Shown here in pieces: positions 35,631 to 44,594 of a stretch of DNA of 64,000 nt. Source of the DNA: Paenibacillus sonchi (GTDB lineage: Bacteria; Bacillota; Bacilli; Paenibacillales; Paenibacillaceae); contig NZ_CP068595.1 in the NCBI RefSeq assembly GCF_016772475.1, forward strand, positions 7,130,001 through 7,194,000, given 5' to 3'. Position 1 is the stretch's first letter. Each line of letters starts with the position of its first letter. The notes below the pieces were generated by a model that was given only the letters and a program-made list of their open reading frames with translations, had not been told where the DNA came from and ran no database searches. A program made the translations under genes and the position numbers.

Positions 35631-36548
35631 ATGGAAAAGCATTTGAAAACGAGCGTCATCGGATGGCTCACCGCGTCCCTGCTGATCGCAGGAAGTGCCC
35701 TACCTACAGGAACGGCTTCCGCAGCTTCCTCAGCCATCGAAATTAGGATAAATAATCGTTTCGCGGATACGGATGTAGCTCCGTATATTACCAATGGAAC
35801 AACCATGGTTCCTTTGCAGGTGACCCAACAAATACCCGGCAGCTCGGTACAATGGAATAACGCGTCCAAGACCGTCACTCTTACCCGGGACGGGGAAACC
35901 ATCACCTTAGTGGCGGGTCAGGAAACAGCAAAGATCGGGAATAAAGAAGTGAAATTGGAAGCGGCCTCTACCCTAAAACAAGGCCGTGTTATGGTTCCCT
36001 TGCGCTTTATCGCGGAATCGACGGGGGCGTATGTCCTGTGGAATCCTAAACAGCGGATCGTGTTCGTCGCCAAATCCAGTGAGGAACTAAAGAAACAATT
36101 TGCATCGTCCAATCTGGCCGAAGCCCGAACCGCAGCGCTGAAATTTCCTGTGGTTAGCTCGTTGAAAGCCTTGGACATTACTCCTAGCGAAGTAGGAGGT
36201 AATCAAGGTTATTATTTCCCGGAAGGAAAAGCGGACCAATTTTTCTTGACTGGAGGCAACAGCATTTCATATTACGAAGTTGTGGGAAACCACAGCGAGG
36301 AAAAATGGACGGCCACCTTTGATTCGGTTAAAGCGTCCAGCGGCCTGTTCTTTTTGCCTCTAAAAATCACCAACCAGGACGGCGAACTTCCAAAAATCAC
36401 GAGTCGTGTAGTTTTTTTTGAATTCATGGGTCATGTCGGACAAGCCAAATACGGGTTCGTTGAGCCTAACGGAGAAGTCAAGACCCTGGGGACAAAGGAA
36501 ATGAATTTAAATCAGTTTTTTGACATACCGGAAGAGAACAAATCTTAA
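35631..36548 (+). CDS. Secreted protein with copper-amine-oxidase-like stalk domain
   Basis: 305 residues with a signal peptide (hydrophobic stretch to about residue 33, ending TASAASS). A stalk domain follows (about 40-150) with the repeated FVPLR-type motifs, here GTTMVPLQVTQQIPGSSVQW and GRVMVPLRFIAESTGAYVLW. The C-terminal 150 residues are of no family I know. Such stalk domains are abundant in Paenibacillus exported proteins and probably act as wall-associated spacers. AAGGAGG lies upstream of the ATG. Confidence 0.88.
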   Translation: MEKHLKTSVIGWLTASLLIAGSALPTGTASAASSAIEIRINNRFADTDVAPYITNGTTMVPLQVTQQIPGSSVQWNNASKTVTLTRDGETITLVAGQETAKIGNKEVKLEAASTLKQGRVMVPLRFIAESTGAYVLWNPKQRIVFVAKSSEELKKQFASSNLAEARTAALKFPVVSSLKALDITPSEVGGNQGYYFPEGKADQFFLTGGNSISYYEVVGNHSEEKWTATFDSVKASSGLFFLPLKITNQDGELPKITSRVVFFEFMGHVGQAKYGFVEPNGEVKTLGTKEMNLNQFFDIPEENKS

Positions 36549-36564
36549 ACCATTTCCACACACA

Positions 36565-36602
36565 AAGCGGGCGGCGCCACTTCAGTAGGGCGTTGCCCGC
36601 TT
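36565..36602 (+). terminator. Hairpin after the stalk-domain gene
   Basis: AAGCGGGC..CGCC pairs with GGCG..GCCCGCTT around a ten-base loop, 17 bases past the stop; the T tract is short. Confidence 0.6.
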
Positions 36603-36966
36603 CTTCAGGATGTGTCTTCGACTTGAATGTAGGCTAAAAGCTCAGTCACAATATGGGAAACCGCATCCTCCCGCGGGATGCGTATACGTTGACTCATGGT
36701 TTCAATATCCTCTTGAAACAGCTCGACCTGTTTGTCTCGTATAGGTGCCGCCGAGGCTACTCTGATTGCTTTGGAACAGGCCCGCCTTATCAGTTCTTTG
36801 CAACACCCGCTACGACAGGTTACATTCGGCGCTGGTAATGAACCTCTAGTCAAATAATATGAAAAATCAGAATAGTCAGTGGTTCATATGTCCAAAGAAA
36901 ATAAAGTATTATAGCCCTTCTCCGAAATTTCATCGTCTGAAGTGCCGCCAATGGGCGGCATGTATG

Positions 36967-37156
36967 TCTATTGCATTCTCTACAGCAGAATATCCCGTAA
37001 ATCAGTCGAAAAGCTCCATCAATTGCACTCTGTACATTTGAATCCGCTGGAAAGGTTGTTTTGGGCGCGATATCCGAAAATCTATTGCACAAAATACAGC
37101 AGAATGCGGTTCAACGCAGAACAATAAGAATTCTATTGCACGAAGTGCAGTCATGC
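36967..37156. repeat. Array of four degenerate 25-base repeats, copy 2
   Basis: Elements begin near 36967, 37021, 37081 and 37131, spaced 54, 60 and 50 bases. The best copies read TCTATTGCAC or TCTATTGCAT, a short gap, then TACAGCAGAAT. The array is inverted relative to 20852-21040. The whole 36603-37743 stretch has no supported gene and is made of this array, hairpins and the long repeat at 37393. Confidence 0.6.
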
Positions 37157-37165
37157 AAAGAATCC

Positions 37166-37200
37166 AAGTAGAAACGGCTACGTCGTCCTTATAAGGAGCC
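37166..37200. repeat. Member of an AAGTAGAAACGGCT hairpin repeat family
   Basis: AAGTAGAAACGGCT, then CGTCGTCCTT and AAGGAG. It is related to elements at 45957-45998 and 57097-57143 that share the start and the CGTCC core. Confidence 0.5.
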
Positions 37201-37214
37201 AATGCTTCCGAAGC

Positions 37215-37233
37215 AGCGATACAGAGTATCGCT
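37215..37233. other. Perfect hairpin
   Basis: AGCGATAC-AGA-GTATCGCT, an eight-base perfect stem with a three-base loop, in gene-free DNA and without a T tract. Its role is unknown. Confidence 0.5.
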
Positions 37234-37392
37234 TTCAGGTACCCGTTTCAGCGAGAAATAGAAGGATAATTTACAGCGTGAAACATATAAATTATATTTG
37301 AACAAAATCACCCTGGCGGGTGAATAGCAACACGGGGCCTATGGCCGCAGGAATTCCCAACCGCTCCAAAAATCAATGGGGGCATGCTGAAG

Positions 37393-37697
37393 ACGGATGC
37401 CCTATTCCTTCGCGATCTATCCGTACCCGTTACGGACAGGAAAGCCGTTATGGATAGAAAATTCGTCTATTCCGCAGGACAGCGGACTGAGATGCCTTTA
37501 TTTGTCCTTTTCCCCTTTATTCCAGGCTCCATTGAACGATATAACGGCTCCTGAGTCCGTAACTACTGAAAAACTAAGATTTTTTGCAAAATAAGGGCTC
37601 CTCAGTCCGCTTCCGTCCTCGGATGGAGCCCCATCCTCCTGCATCGCTTATATCCTCTGAGGCTGCCAAGATATCCACACTTTTTTACACTATATAA
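37393..37697. repeat. Long dispersed intergenic repeat, copy A
   Basis: About 305 bases with close similarity along their whole length to 57407-57728, for example CCTATTCCTTCGCGAT, TTACGGACAGGAAAGCCGTT and GAGGCTGCCAAGATATCCAC. Inside are inverted repeats AGCGGACTGAG (37481-37491) and CTCAGTCCGCT (37601-37611) about 110 bases apart. No ribosome site is linked to the frames it contains. Confidence 0.85.
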
Positions 37698-37743
37698 TTT
37701 CCTATACAACGAGAAAAAGGCCATCGCCAAAAGATGATCTTAT

Positions 37744-38541
37744 TTAAGGTTCACCGCACTGCTTCTGCCCGCAATTCAGATTAGCCAAGCGCCGGATCTC
37801 ATCGCTTAACCGCCGATTGACCGGGTACACCTCTTCTAAGAAATTTAAAATGCGGAGTGCCGATTCGGGAACATGGTTGTATCCCTGGATCATGTCTCCG
37901 ATGATTTCCGCAAAACGGGGGTATCGCTTCTCTAACCGTCTCTCATTCCCGAATGGGTCGGGAAAGTAATCCTCCTCATGTTCCAGTAGATGGAGCACGG
38001 ATAGAATCCGGTCTATAGCGTAACCTTGAACAAACCGCGTAGCGGATAGGCGTTCTCCCCTGGCATAGCGGCAGAGCCCTACGTATAGATTGGTTAAGGC
38101 TTCGTTCAAAGGAAAGTCCAAGGAATCATTTTTGGGGCTGGGGATTCGGATTTACCGGTTTGGCGATTGCCGTATTGCTATACGCCGGGTCCTTCCATAT
38201 GACCCGGCCTTCCGTATAGGCGGCATCCGCCAGCTCCCATTCCTCAAAGACAGCATATTCCCCGAAAATTCCGTCCTCGAACAATACCTTGTACCCGTCA
38301 TCCGTATTCTTAAATGAATAGGCAAGAGGGTGTACCCCTTCGAGCCAATCCAGCCGGCCGATAAATCTGCTTTTCTCCCCGGTTTCACAATAACAAAGAA
38401 ATCCAAATCCGAATATTCATCCAACCGTTCTGTCTCGGCTCCAACGGAACCAACGCCTAATAATAAAAGAGCTCCCCCCATACGTTCGAGCGACTGGCCG
38501 ATCTCATCCAGCCGCTGTAGCAGCAGTTCTGTTCTCAGCAT
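37744..38541 (-). pseudogene. Nucleotidyltransferase-domain protein, two compensating frameshifts
   Basis: The start MLRTELLLQRLDEIGQSLER leads to the nucleotidyltransferase metal site GVGSVGAETERLDEYSDLDF (GS...DLDFFV pattern). The frame shifts at a run of four G (complement of 38377-38380), where five would give VKPGEKSRFIGRLDWLEGVH. It then runs through EDGIFGEYAVFEEWELADAA and shifts back near the A5/C4 runs at 38129-38137 into SLDFPLNEALTNLYVGLCRY, ending at 37744. Joined length is about 265 residues, as in stand-alone aminoglycoside-type nucleotidyltransferases. Substrate unknown. Confidence 0.75.
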
Positions 38542-38567
38542 ATGAATCCTCCCCTGGCATTAAATGC

Positions 38568-38605
38568 AAAAAGGGCCCAACCCACTTCTCAGCGAGGTTG
38601 AACCC
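38568..38605 (-). terminator. Terminator of the yceI-like gene
   Basis: On the minus strand GGGTTCAACC pairs with GGTTGGGCCC (two G-U pairs), followed by TTTTTGC. Confidence 0.7.
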
Positions 38606-38671
38606 AAAGGTTGCATTGCCTTTATTTTCAATGGTAAAGTTACCACATCTTAATTGTAGCTGTCAATCGTA

Positions 38672-39205
38672 TTATTCTATTTTTATTGCCTCGATATAAA
38701 GCTCAATCCTCACCTCATTTCCGACGATCATGCCGCCAGTTTCCAGCGGCGAGTTAAAGGTCAAACCAAATTCATTGCGTTCAATACTAGCTGTTGAATA
38801 CAATCCTGCACGTTCCCGGCCGCGAGGATCTTTGTTTAGTCCTTCAAAAACGGTATGAAAAGTGACCGGCTTCGTTACTCCATGCAGCGTCAAATTGCCT
38901 TCAAGTTCATATTGCCGTTCTCCAGCAGGGATGCAGCCGGTGGTTTGAAACGCAATGGTTGGATACCTGGCTGCATCCAGGAAGTCGCCGCTCCTCAGGT
39001 GCTCATCCCGCTGCGGCTGGCGGGTTGTGATACTATTGGCATCTATGGACGCCTGTATACCCATCGTTGTTAGATCATTGGGGTCAAAGCTCAAGCTTGC
39101 TTGAAATTGCCCGAATACGCCTTTGATTCGATTAATCATTAAATGCGCCACCGAAAATTCGACGGAGCTGTGGTCCTGATCCACTTCCCAATTGACATTG
39201 CTCAC
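38672..39205 (-). CDS. YceI-family lipid-binding protein
   Basis: 177 residues, a complete YceI lipocalin-like beta-barrel: WEVDQDHSSVEFSVAHLM at the start, IKGVFGQF, the LRSGDFLDAARYPTIAFQTT block, LTLHGVTKPVTF and the C-terminal GGMIVGNEVRIELYIEA. Members bind polyisoprenoid or amphiphilic ligands. There is no signal peptide, as in many Firmicute versions. Single gene. Confidence 0.95.
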   Translation of the reverse strand: MSNVNWEVDQDHSSVEFSVAHLMINRIKGVFGQFQASLSFDPNDLTTMGIQASIDANSITTRQPQRDEHLRSGDFLDAARYPTIAFQTTGCIPAGERQYELEGNLTLHGVTKPVTFHTVFEGLNKDPRGRERAGLYSTASIERNEFGLTFNSPLETGGMIVGNEVRIELYIEAIKIE

Positions 39206-39292
39206 GATTAATTTCCACCTCTACGATAAGATTGTAAGAAAGGTTGCCCCATCTCCTAAGCACTGCGATCTTCGCATACCCTGACTATACAA

Positions 39293-39326
39293 AAACGCTA
39301 CTGACAACGTAATGTCAGCAGCGTTT
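39293..39326 (-). terminator. Terminator of the MATE gene
   Basis: AAACGCT-A-CTGACA and TGTCAG-C-AGCGTTT form a 14-position stem with one mismatch; on the minus strand it is followed by TTTTTG. Confidence 0.8.
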
Positions 39327-39379
39327 CAACATTTTTCTTTCGGGCCGTACCGGAAACTTCAATAGATTCACTCAATGGC

Positions 39380-40741
39380 TTATGCAGAGATTTCAGCGAC
39401 CAGATTTTTCATCCATTTCCTGGAGTGAATTCGCGCCAATCCGATGCTAAGCCTAACCACTTCTTCCAATGACAAAATCATATATACCAGAAACACAGGC
39501 TGCTTCCAGACAAATGACATTAATAATCCGGAAGGAACACCAATCAGCCATGTTGCAGCGGCTTCCATTGCAAATACGAACTTGCTGTCACCGCCGCTGT
39601 TGAGAATGCCGCCCGCCAGGATCATGTTGGCAACCTTTACCCACAGAAACCCGGCGAAAACCCATACTAGACGGGTGCCCATGTGATGCGCTTCCTCTGA
39701 CACCTGAAAGATGGATACATACAAAGGTGCAATTGCGGCGATCAATACACCTATCCCAAGGGATACAAAAATCCCCAGCTTAATGAACCTCTTCGAAAAA
39801 TCCAGTGCTGCGTCCTGTTCGTCGGCCCCTAGCTTGTTTCCAATCATAATGCCGGCTGCACTGGAGAGCCCGGATAATAATCCGATACTTAAGCTTTGAA
39901 GCGGATAGGTTATCGTCATTGCGGTTATTTCTACAGTTCCCATCCGGCTGTAAATAATCGCATATACCGTTTCACCGAGTACCCAAATCAGCTCGGTCAA
40001 TACGATCGGATAGGTGGTGCGGAGGAACTTTGACAGCAAGGCTGTGGAAGCCCCGAACCAGTCACGGATATGGGTTACTCCAGGCAGACGAAGCTTATAG
40101 GCAGCCGCAATAATGAAGCAGCATTCAAATAAACGGGCGATCAGTGTAGAAGTTGCTGCTCCTTTTATCCCCCATTCCGGAAAGCCGAAGTTCCCGAAGA
40201 TGAGCAGATAGTTAAGTACAATGTTAATACATACAGCTACGATGCTGGTCATCATTGGGAGCTTCACATGTCCTGTAGCGCGCAATATTGCGGAAAATAT
40301 CATCGTCAGCATGACAGGAATATAGCTCAGGGAGGTGACTTCCAGAAAAATATCCCCCTCTGTGATCAGCCGCTGGTCCTTCGTAAACAAGCCGAGACAG
40401 AATTGCGGGAAGAAATGAACAGGCAGCGTAAAAATAATGGAGATTCCCAGACCAAAAAACAATCCCAATCCCAGCAGTTGGCCAGTGCTTTTCTCATCTT
40501 TCTTTCCCCAGAACTGCGCGGCATAAATGGATACTCCTGTAGCCAGCCCTGCCAATACTACAGTTATGATCCCGTATATTTTAATGGAAATCCCTACTGA
40601 TGCAACAGCCACATCGCCGAGTTGTCCGACCATCAGCTGATCGGTTAAGGTTAGCAGTGCCATAATCAGGCTTTGCAGTGTTACAGGAATTGCAATGGTA
40701 TAGATTTTACTATAAAAATCCGCCTTTGAATCTTTTAACAT
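39380..40741 (-). CDS. MATE-family efflux transporter
   Basis: 453 residues with about twelve membrane segments in two homologous halves. It begins FYSKIYTIAIPVTLQSLIMA and has the TLTDQLMVGQLGDVAVASVG segment typical of MATE proteins (Na+ or H+ coupled drug or metabolite exporters). It lies 21 bases downstream of the RibD-like reductase gene on the same strand, so the two may be co-transcribed. Confidence 0.94.
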   Translation of the reverse strand: MLKDSKADFYSKIYTIAIPVTLQSLIMALLTLTDQLMVGQLGDVAVASVGISIKIYGIITVVLAGLATGVSIYAAQFWGKKDEKSTGQLLGLGLFFGLGISIIFTLPVHFFPQFCLGLFTKDQRLITEGDIFLEVTSLSYIPVMLTMIFSAILRATGHVKLPMMTSIVAVCINIVLNYLLIFGNFGFPEWGIKGAATSTLIARLFECCFIIAAAYKLRLPGVTHIRDWFGASTALLSKFLRTTYPIVLTELIWVLGETVYAIIYSRMGTVEITAMTITYPLQSLSIGLLSGLSSAAGIMIGNKLGADEQDAALDFSKRFIKLGIFVSLGIGVLIAAIAPLYVSIFQVSEEAHHMGTRLVWVFAGFLWVKVANMILAGGILNSGGDSKFVFAMEAAATWLIGVPSGLLMSFVWKQPVFLVYMILSLEEVVRLSIGLARIHSRKWMKNLVAEISA

Positions 40742-40762
40742 TAGCAGGGCCTCCCATAGCTG

Positions 40763-41422
40763 TTAGACAGCCTTCTGATAACGAAGCAGTGTATAGTTTT
40801 TGTTCGGGAGAACTTCGACAACCTTGAATTTCTTCACGAAATTCAGGTCGGTATATCCCGTGCCGTCAACCAGTGTGATATTGGTCCCGCCCCCGATAAT
40901 AATCGGCAGCTGCATGATGATGATCTCATCAACTAAATCCTGGTCCAGTACATTCCAGTTCAGAAATCCGCCGCCTTCGATCATAATGCTGTGTACGTTA
41001 TAGTTCTCTTCCAATTCACGGAACAGATTCACAAAATCCACTTTGTCCTTCCCGCAGATTAACACATCCTTATTCCTATCCTTCAAAATATTAATCATTT
41101 CAGGATTTTTGCCGTTTTCGGTGGTAACAATCAGCGTCCGACCGTCGTCAGCAAGGACATGGCTGTCCAACGAAATATCCATATGTGTTGTCGGGATAAT
41201 CCGCAGCGGGTTCTTATTCTCCTCATACCGGTTTGTCAGCATCGGATCATCATATTGAATTGTATTTTTACCTACCATGATAGCGTCAATCAAACCTCTG
41301 AATTGATGAATGTATTTAATATCGGGTTCCTCGAACATACTGAACAACTGTTTACTGGACTTCCCCGCGCCCAAAGTAAGCTTGCCGTCGATTGAAACTT
41401 GGCTAAAAATAGTTGTTTTCAT
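40763..41422 (-). CDS. RibD C-terminal/dihydrofolate-reductase-fold protein
   Basis: 219 residues. Features are the N-terminal FSQVSIDGKLTLG, DAIMVGKNTIQYDDPMLTNR, a GGGFLNWNVLDQDLVDE block and PIIIGGG, which together define the riboflavin-specific reductase domain without the deaminase domain. It uses NADPH to reduce a pyrimidine-type or similar substrate. It lies 15 bases before the solute-binding-fold gene stop on the same strand, so it may belong to the dehydrogenase/GH13 transcript. Confidence 0.9.
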   Translation of the reverse strand: MKTTIFSQVSIDGKLTLGAGKSSKQLFSMFEEPDIKYIHQFRGLIDAIMVGKNTIQYDDPMLTNRYEENKNPLRIIPTTHMDISLDSHVLADDGRTLIVTTENGKNPEMINILKDRNKDVLICGKDKVDFVNLFRELEENYNVHSIMIEGGGFLNWNVLDQDLVDEIIIMQLPIIIGGGTNITLVDGTGYTDLNFVKKFKVVEVLPNKNYTLLRYQKAV

Positions 41423-41437
41423 CGTTCTCCCTCTTCT

Positions 41438-42583
41438 CTATAAAGTTTGTTGAATGAGGCTGCTGTTCACATGCTCATTCATTAACCTCATCATTCTTGC
41501 GGCATCTTCATCTGCTAAATGTTGCAGGCCAACAGCCATGGCATCCCAGATATTCCGCATAATCGGCTCAATGGGCATGTTCCGCGCATTTTCAAGGCAG
41601 GTAATTAGTTTAGCCCTGGCCGGTGAGGCGGCTGCCTTGATGTTATCCAATACGCGGGAATGCACGGGAATCCGCTGCACCCGCTCCGCCCATTCCAGCT
41701 GGCTGCTTTCATTCAGCAGATACGCCGCGAAAGACAGAAGCTCGTCCGCCTGCTCCGATTCTAACGAATGCTGCGGAAAGACCAGACCGATAGATGAAGA
41801 CATCGAGGCCGCCGGATTGCCATTAATCGACGGCAGCGCACCTACAAGCAATCTGTCTCTCATTTGAAGGTCCAAATAATTGTAAATCCATTCCCCGCAA
41901 ATGATTGCTCCAATCTCACCGGCGATAAAACGGTCCAGGAGTTCAGTTGGACCATGAAAACTGCCGAGTACCTTGTGGGCAATTTGCCGCTGAACGAACC
42001 GCAGAGCCGCATCCATTTCAAAAGACGCCAGATCGGGATTCCCCTCCTTCAGCGGCCAGCCTCCAAATGCGGTCAGGAACGGAATGAAGCAATACGGGTC
42101 CGCCAGATCGGCAGCGGCCGGAACAATTCCTTTAGCCGTTAACGCTTCGGCCTGTTGTTCAATCGCCTCCCAGGAAGCGGGAGCCTCCGGGTAGATTTCC
42201 GGATTGTAATATAGAACCAGATGATTGCCTTTTAAAATAGGAATACCGTACTGCCGGCCGTTGGACTGCATGGAGCTACGGATATCCACATCGGGGAGGC
42301 CGGACATTGACCAGAATTTCTCAGGAATCTCTGAATACATGGCGCCTTCCGCGTAACCGGCCATATCGGCCGGAACCAGCGCCATTTGCGGACCCGCCCC
42401 GCCGGCTTTTATCTGCTGCAAGCGGGCGGTCAGTACGGTGATATTCATGACCTCGGGAATAACGGAAACTCCGGATTCAGAGGTGTAAGCACGGCAGAGC
42501 TGCTCCAGCACCTCTATGGATGTATCTCCCTTCCCGTCGAATTCATGCCAGATATTCAGCTGCTGTGCAACTTGTTTGTTCAT
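41438..42583 (-). CDS. Solute-binding-protein fold without export signal
   Basis: 381 residues, clearly family-1 (MalE-like) solute-binding protein by its body: YGIPILKGNHLVLYYNPEIY, AFGGWPLKEGNPDLASF, IAGEIGAIICGEWIYNY and GLVFPQHS. The start ATG at 42583 has AAGGAGG eight bases upstream, and the protein begins MNKQVAQQLNIWHEFDGKGD with no signal peptide or lipobox, so the mature-type sequence starts at residue 8. It should stay in the cytoplasm. No permease is linked; it follows a GH13 enzyme and a dehydrogenase in one operon. It may be a cytosolic sugar sensor or chaperone. Confidence 0.85.
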   Translation of the reverse strand: MNKQVAQQLNIWHEFDGKGDTSIEVLEQLCRAYTSESGVSVIPEVMNITVLTARLQQIKAGGAGPQMALVPADMAGYAEGAMYSEIPEKFWSMSGLPDVDIRSSMQSNGRQYGIPILKGNHLVLYYNPEIYPEAPASWEAIEQQAEALTAKGIVPAAADLADPYCFIPFLTAFGGWPLKEGNPDLASFEMDAALRFVQRQIAHKVLGSFHGPTELLDRFIAGEIGAIICGEWIYNYLDLQMRDRLLVGALPSINGNPAASMSSSIGLVFPQHSLESEQADELLSFAAYLLNESSQLEWAERVQRIPVHSRVLDNIKAAASPARAKLITCLENARNMPIEPIMRNIWDAMAVGLQHLADEDAARMMRLMNEHVNSSLIQQTL

Positions 42584-42601
42584 AGCTGTCTTCCTCCTTC
42601 G

Positions 42602-44539
42602 TCATTTGATGAGTTCCGTATACAGCACCAAAGCCTGATATGGCCGCATTTCATAGGTTCCTTCACTGCTGAGCCGGTTCCAGCCGCCCTGTTCGCTTTC
42701 CAGCAGCAGGCTTGTCTGTTTGTGGCCCGGATAGATCAGCTCAGTCCGCAAGGTTTGCTCTTGATCCGGGTTCAAATTAAAACAGGCACTGAACAGTTCA
42801 TCTTTCAAATAGTATGAGTAAATCAAAATATCGCCCTGCGAGTCGGAAAGATAGAAGTTCGCAGGCTTCAGCAGATTAGCATGCTGTCTCTTCATCTGCT
42901 GCAATTGCTCCAGAAGCGGGAGTAATGTTGATTCACTGGCCCAGTTGATGGCCATGGTATTGAAAAAAGCTTTTGGAATATCCGCACCGCCGGTATTATC
43001 CCCGAGACCGCAATTGAGGGGCTGCTCCTCATAAACTTCCATTCCTGTAGTCAGATAGGGAATCCCATTCGGCAGGAAATAATTGAACACCGTCATAAGC
43101 CGGGCTAGTTCTGTCCCGCCACGGCTTGTAATGCGCGGGGTATCCGCCGTCTCCGAGCAGGCAAACACATGAATCTGCAGTTCCGGAAGCTCCCGCAAGT
43201 AATCCTGCAAACGTTCGACACGGATATCGGTCATAATATTCCAGCCGCTGCCTAACATCACATTGTATCCGGTTTTTGCCGCTTCCCGGTGATTGCGGTT
43301 GAATAAATCCTCGCTGATCAGAATCGCTGCCGGCTTCATATCTTTGATCATCTTAAACATAGATTGCAGCAAGGGGACGGGGAGCGTATGTCCGATATCC
43401 ACCCGGAAACCATCAATATTATAAGTTTTTAGCTGGAAGCTGGCAGCCTCTATCAGCGTGTCCCATAATTCCTGATTCGGCTCTTCCCCCGGATAAATAT
43501 TGCACTTGATCGTATCGAAGAGCACATATGGGGGCTGACCCTCAGGCAAATAAGGCCGGACCAATGGCGAGGGGTCCTTGTACAGGCGGAAAAAGGCAAT
43601 GTCCGTCCAGATCGGCTGAACATCATTAATCCAATCCGAATGGGCGGGAGCCGGCGTAATACCCATCTCCTGTTCGATCAATGGCAATAGGGGCTCGCCG
43701 GACTCAAGCGCGCGTTTTTTGAGGTCGTTCCAGCGGTCCGGGTCCAGTTCATCCGGCGGCAGACGGAACTGATTCAGGAAAGTTAAGGTATCCTTGCTGC
43801 GGTAAATGGTTTCCAGCTTGTCCGGTGTGCACTCTGTGAAGAATTCCAATCCGGCAATGTGCGGGGGCTGGAATCCAGGCAGCGCGTTCAGATCAATCCA
43901 ATAAAACCAGTCCGGGTGTTCGGCTAAAAATACATTGTCCCGTGCACCCACCCGGGGGATTAAATCCAGCACAACTTTGATATCCAGCAGATGGCAGGCC
44001 TCGACCAAGGTCGCCAGCTCATCGTGGATGGTCAGGTTCTCCATGCCGTCCAGCAACGGATCATGTAAATTCTCATCCAAATCAAACAGGCTGTACACTG
44101 CATACGGTGAACCAATATCCCCCTTGAGATTCAAATTGCTGTACCGGGTGACAGGCAGCAGATACAGGATATTGACATTCATTTTTTTCAGCATAGGCAG
44201 CAGAATCATAAATTTCAGGAATGTTCCGGATTGGATATTCCCGGTATGAGTATAATCCCAGGCCGAGGAATAACGCAGCAAGGAGCAATAAATGACACTA
44301 TCATCTAAATCTGCCTGGCCGAGATGAGCATAATCAGAAGACAACTCAAGCAAGTACTGCAGATGTTTAACCATAAATCTTGCCGGTTCAACAAGAATTT
44401 CGCCATCCTTGCTATCCAATGTCGATACATAGCCGCACTCGTTCCACAACGCAGGTATCCAGATGGGTGCTGTGTCGTGAAACCGGCAGTCTGCAAAATA
44501 GTCAAGCATCCGGTTTACTCTATGATTATGTCTGATCAT
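42602..44539 (-). CDS. GH13 alpha-amylase-family enzyme, cytoplasmic
   Basis: About 645 residues from ATG 44539 (AGGAG nine bases upstream), without a signal peptide. GH13 motifs appear in order: VVLDLIPRVGARDN (region I, usual DxVxNH altered), YNIDGFRVDIGHTLP with nucleophile Asp (region II), AAILISEDLFNR with acid/base Glu (region III), and ACSETADTPR (region IV, transition-state Asp). A long N-terminal extension of about 100 residues and a C-terminal beta domain are present. The altered region I makes the substrate hard to predict. It is the middle gene of the dehydrogenase-GH13-binding fold operon. Confidence 0.85.
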   Translation of the reverse strand: MIRHNHRVNRMLDYFADCRFHDTAPIWIPALWNECGYVSTLDSKDGEILVEPARFMVKHLQYLLELSSDYAHLGQADLDDSVIYCSLLRYSSAWDYTHTGNIQSGTFLKFMILLPMLKKMNVNILYLLPVTRYSNLNLKGDIGSPYAVYSLFDLDENLHDPLLDGMENLTIHDELATLVEACHLLDIKVVLDLIPRVGARDNVFLAEHPDWFYWIDLNALPGFQPPHIAGLEFFTECTPDKLETIYRSKDTLTFLNQFRLPPDELDPDRWNDLKKRALESGEPLLPLIEQEMGITPAPAHSDWINDVQPIWTDIAFFRLYKDPSPLVRPYLPEGQPPYVLFDTIKCNIYPGEEPNQELWDTLIEAASFQLKTYNIDGFRVDIGHTLPVPLLQSMFKMIKDMKPAAILISEDLFNRNHREAAKTGYNVMLGSGWNIMTDIRVERLQDYLRELPELQIHVFACSETADTPRITSRGGTELARLMTVFNYFLPNGIPYLTTGMEVYEEQPLNCGLGDNTGGADIPKAFFNTMAINWASESTLLPLLEQLQQMKRQHANLLKPANFYLSDSQGDILIYSYYLKDELFSACFNLNPDQEQTLRTELIYPGHKQTSLLLESEQGGWNRLSSEGTYEMRPYQALVLYTELIK

Positions 44540-44594
44540 CAAGTAGATCTCCTCTATACAGGAATTATATTTTTTCAGAAAATAAATGCCGATT

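Noticed and set aside
36605..36853. 82-codon minus-strand frame ending in an acidic helical segment
   Set aside because: No ribosome site, N-terminal half looks random, and it lies in repeat-rich DNA. A degraded gene tail cannot be excluded.
36967..37156. Four regularly spaced short repeats resembling a tiny CRISPR array
   Set aside because: Repeats are degenerate, only about 25 bases with internal gaps, spacing varies, and no cas genes are present. A second inverted copy exists elsewhere, which fits a dispersed element better.
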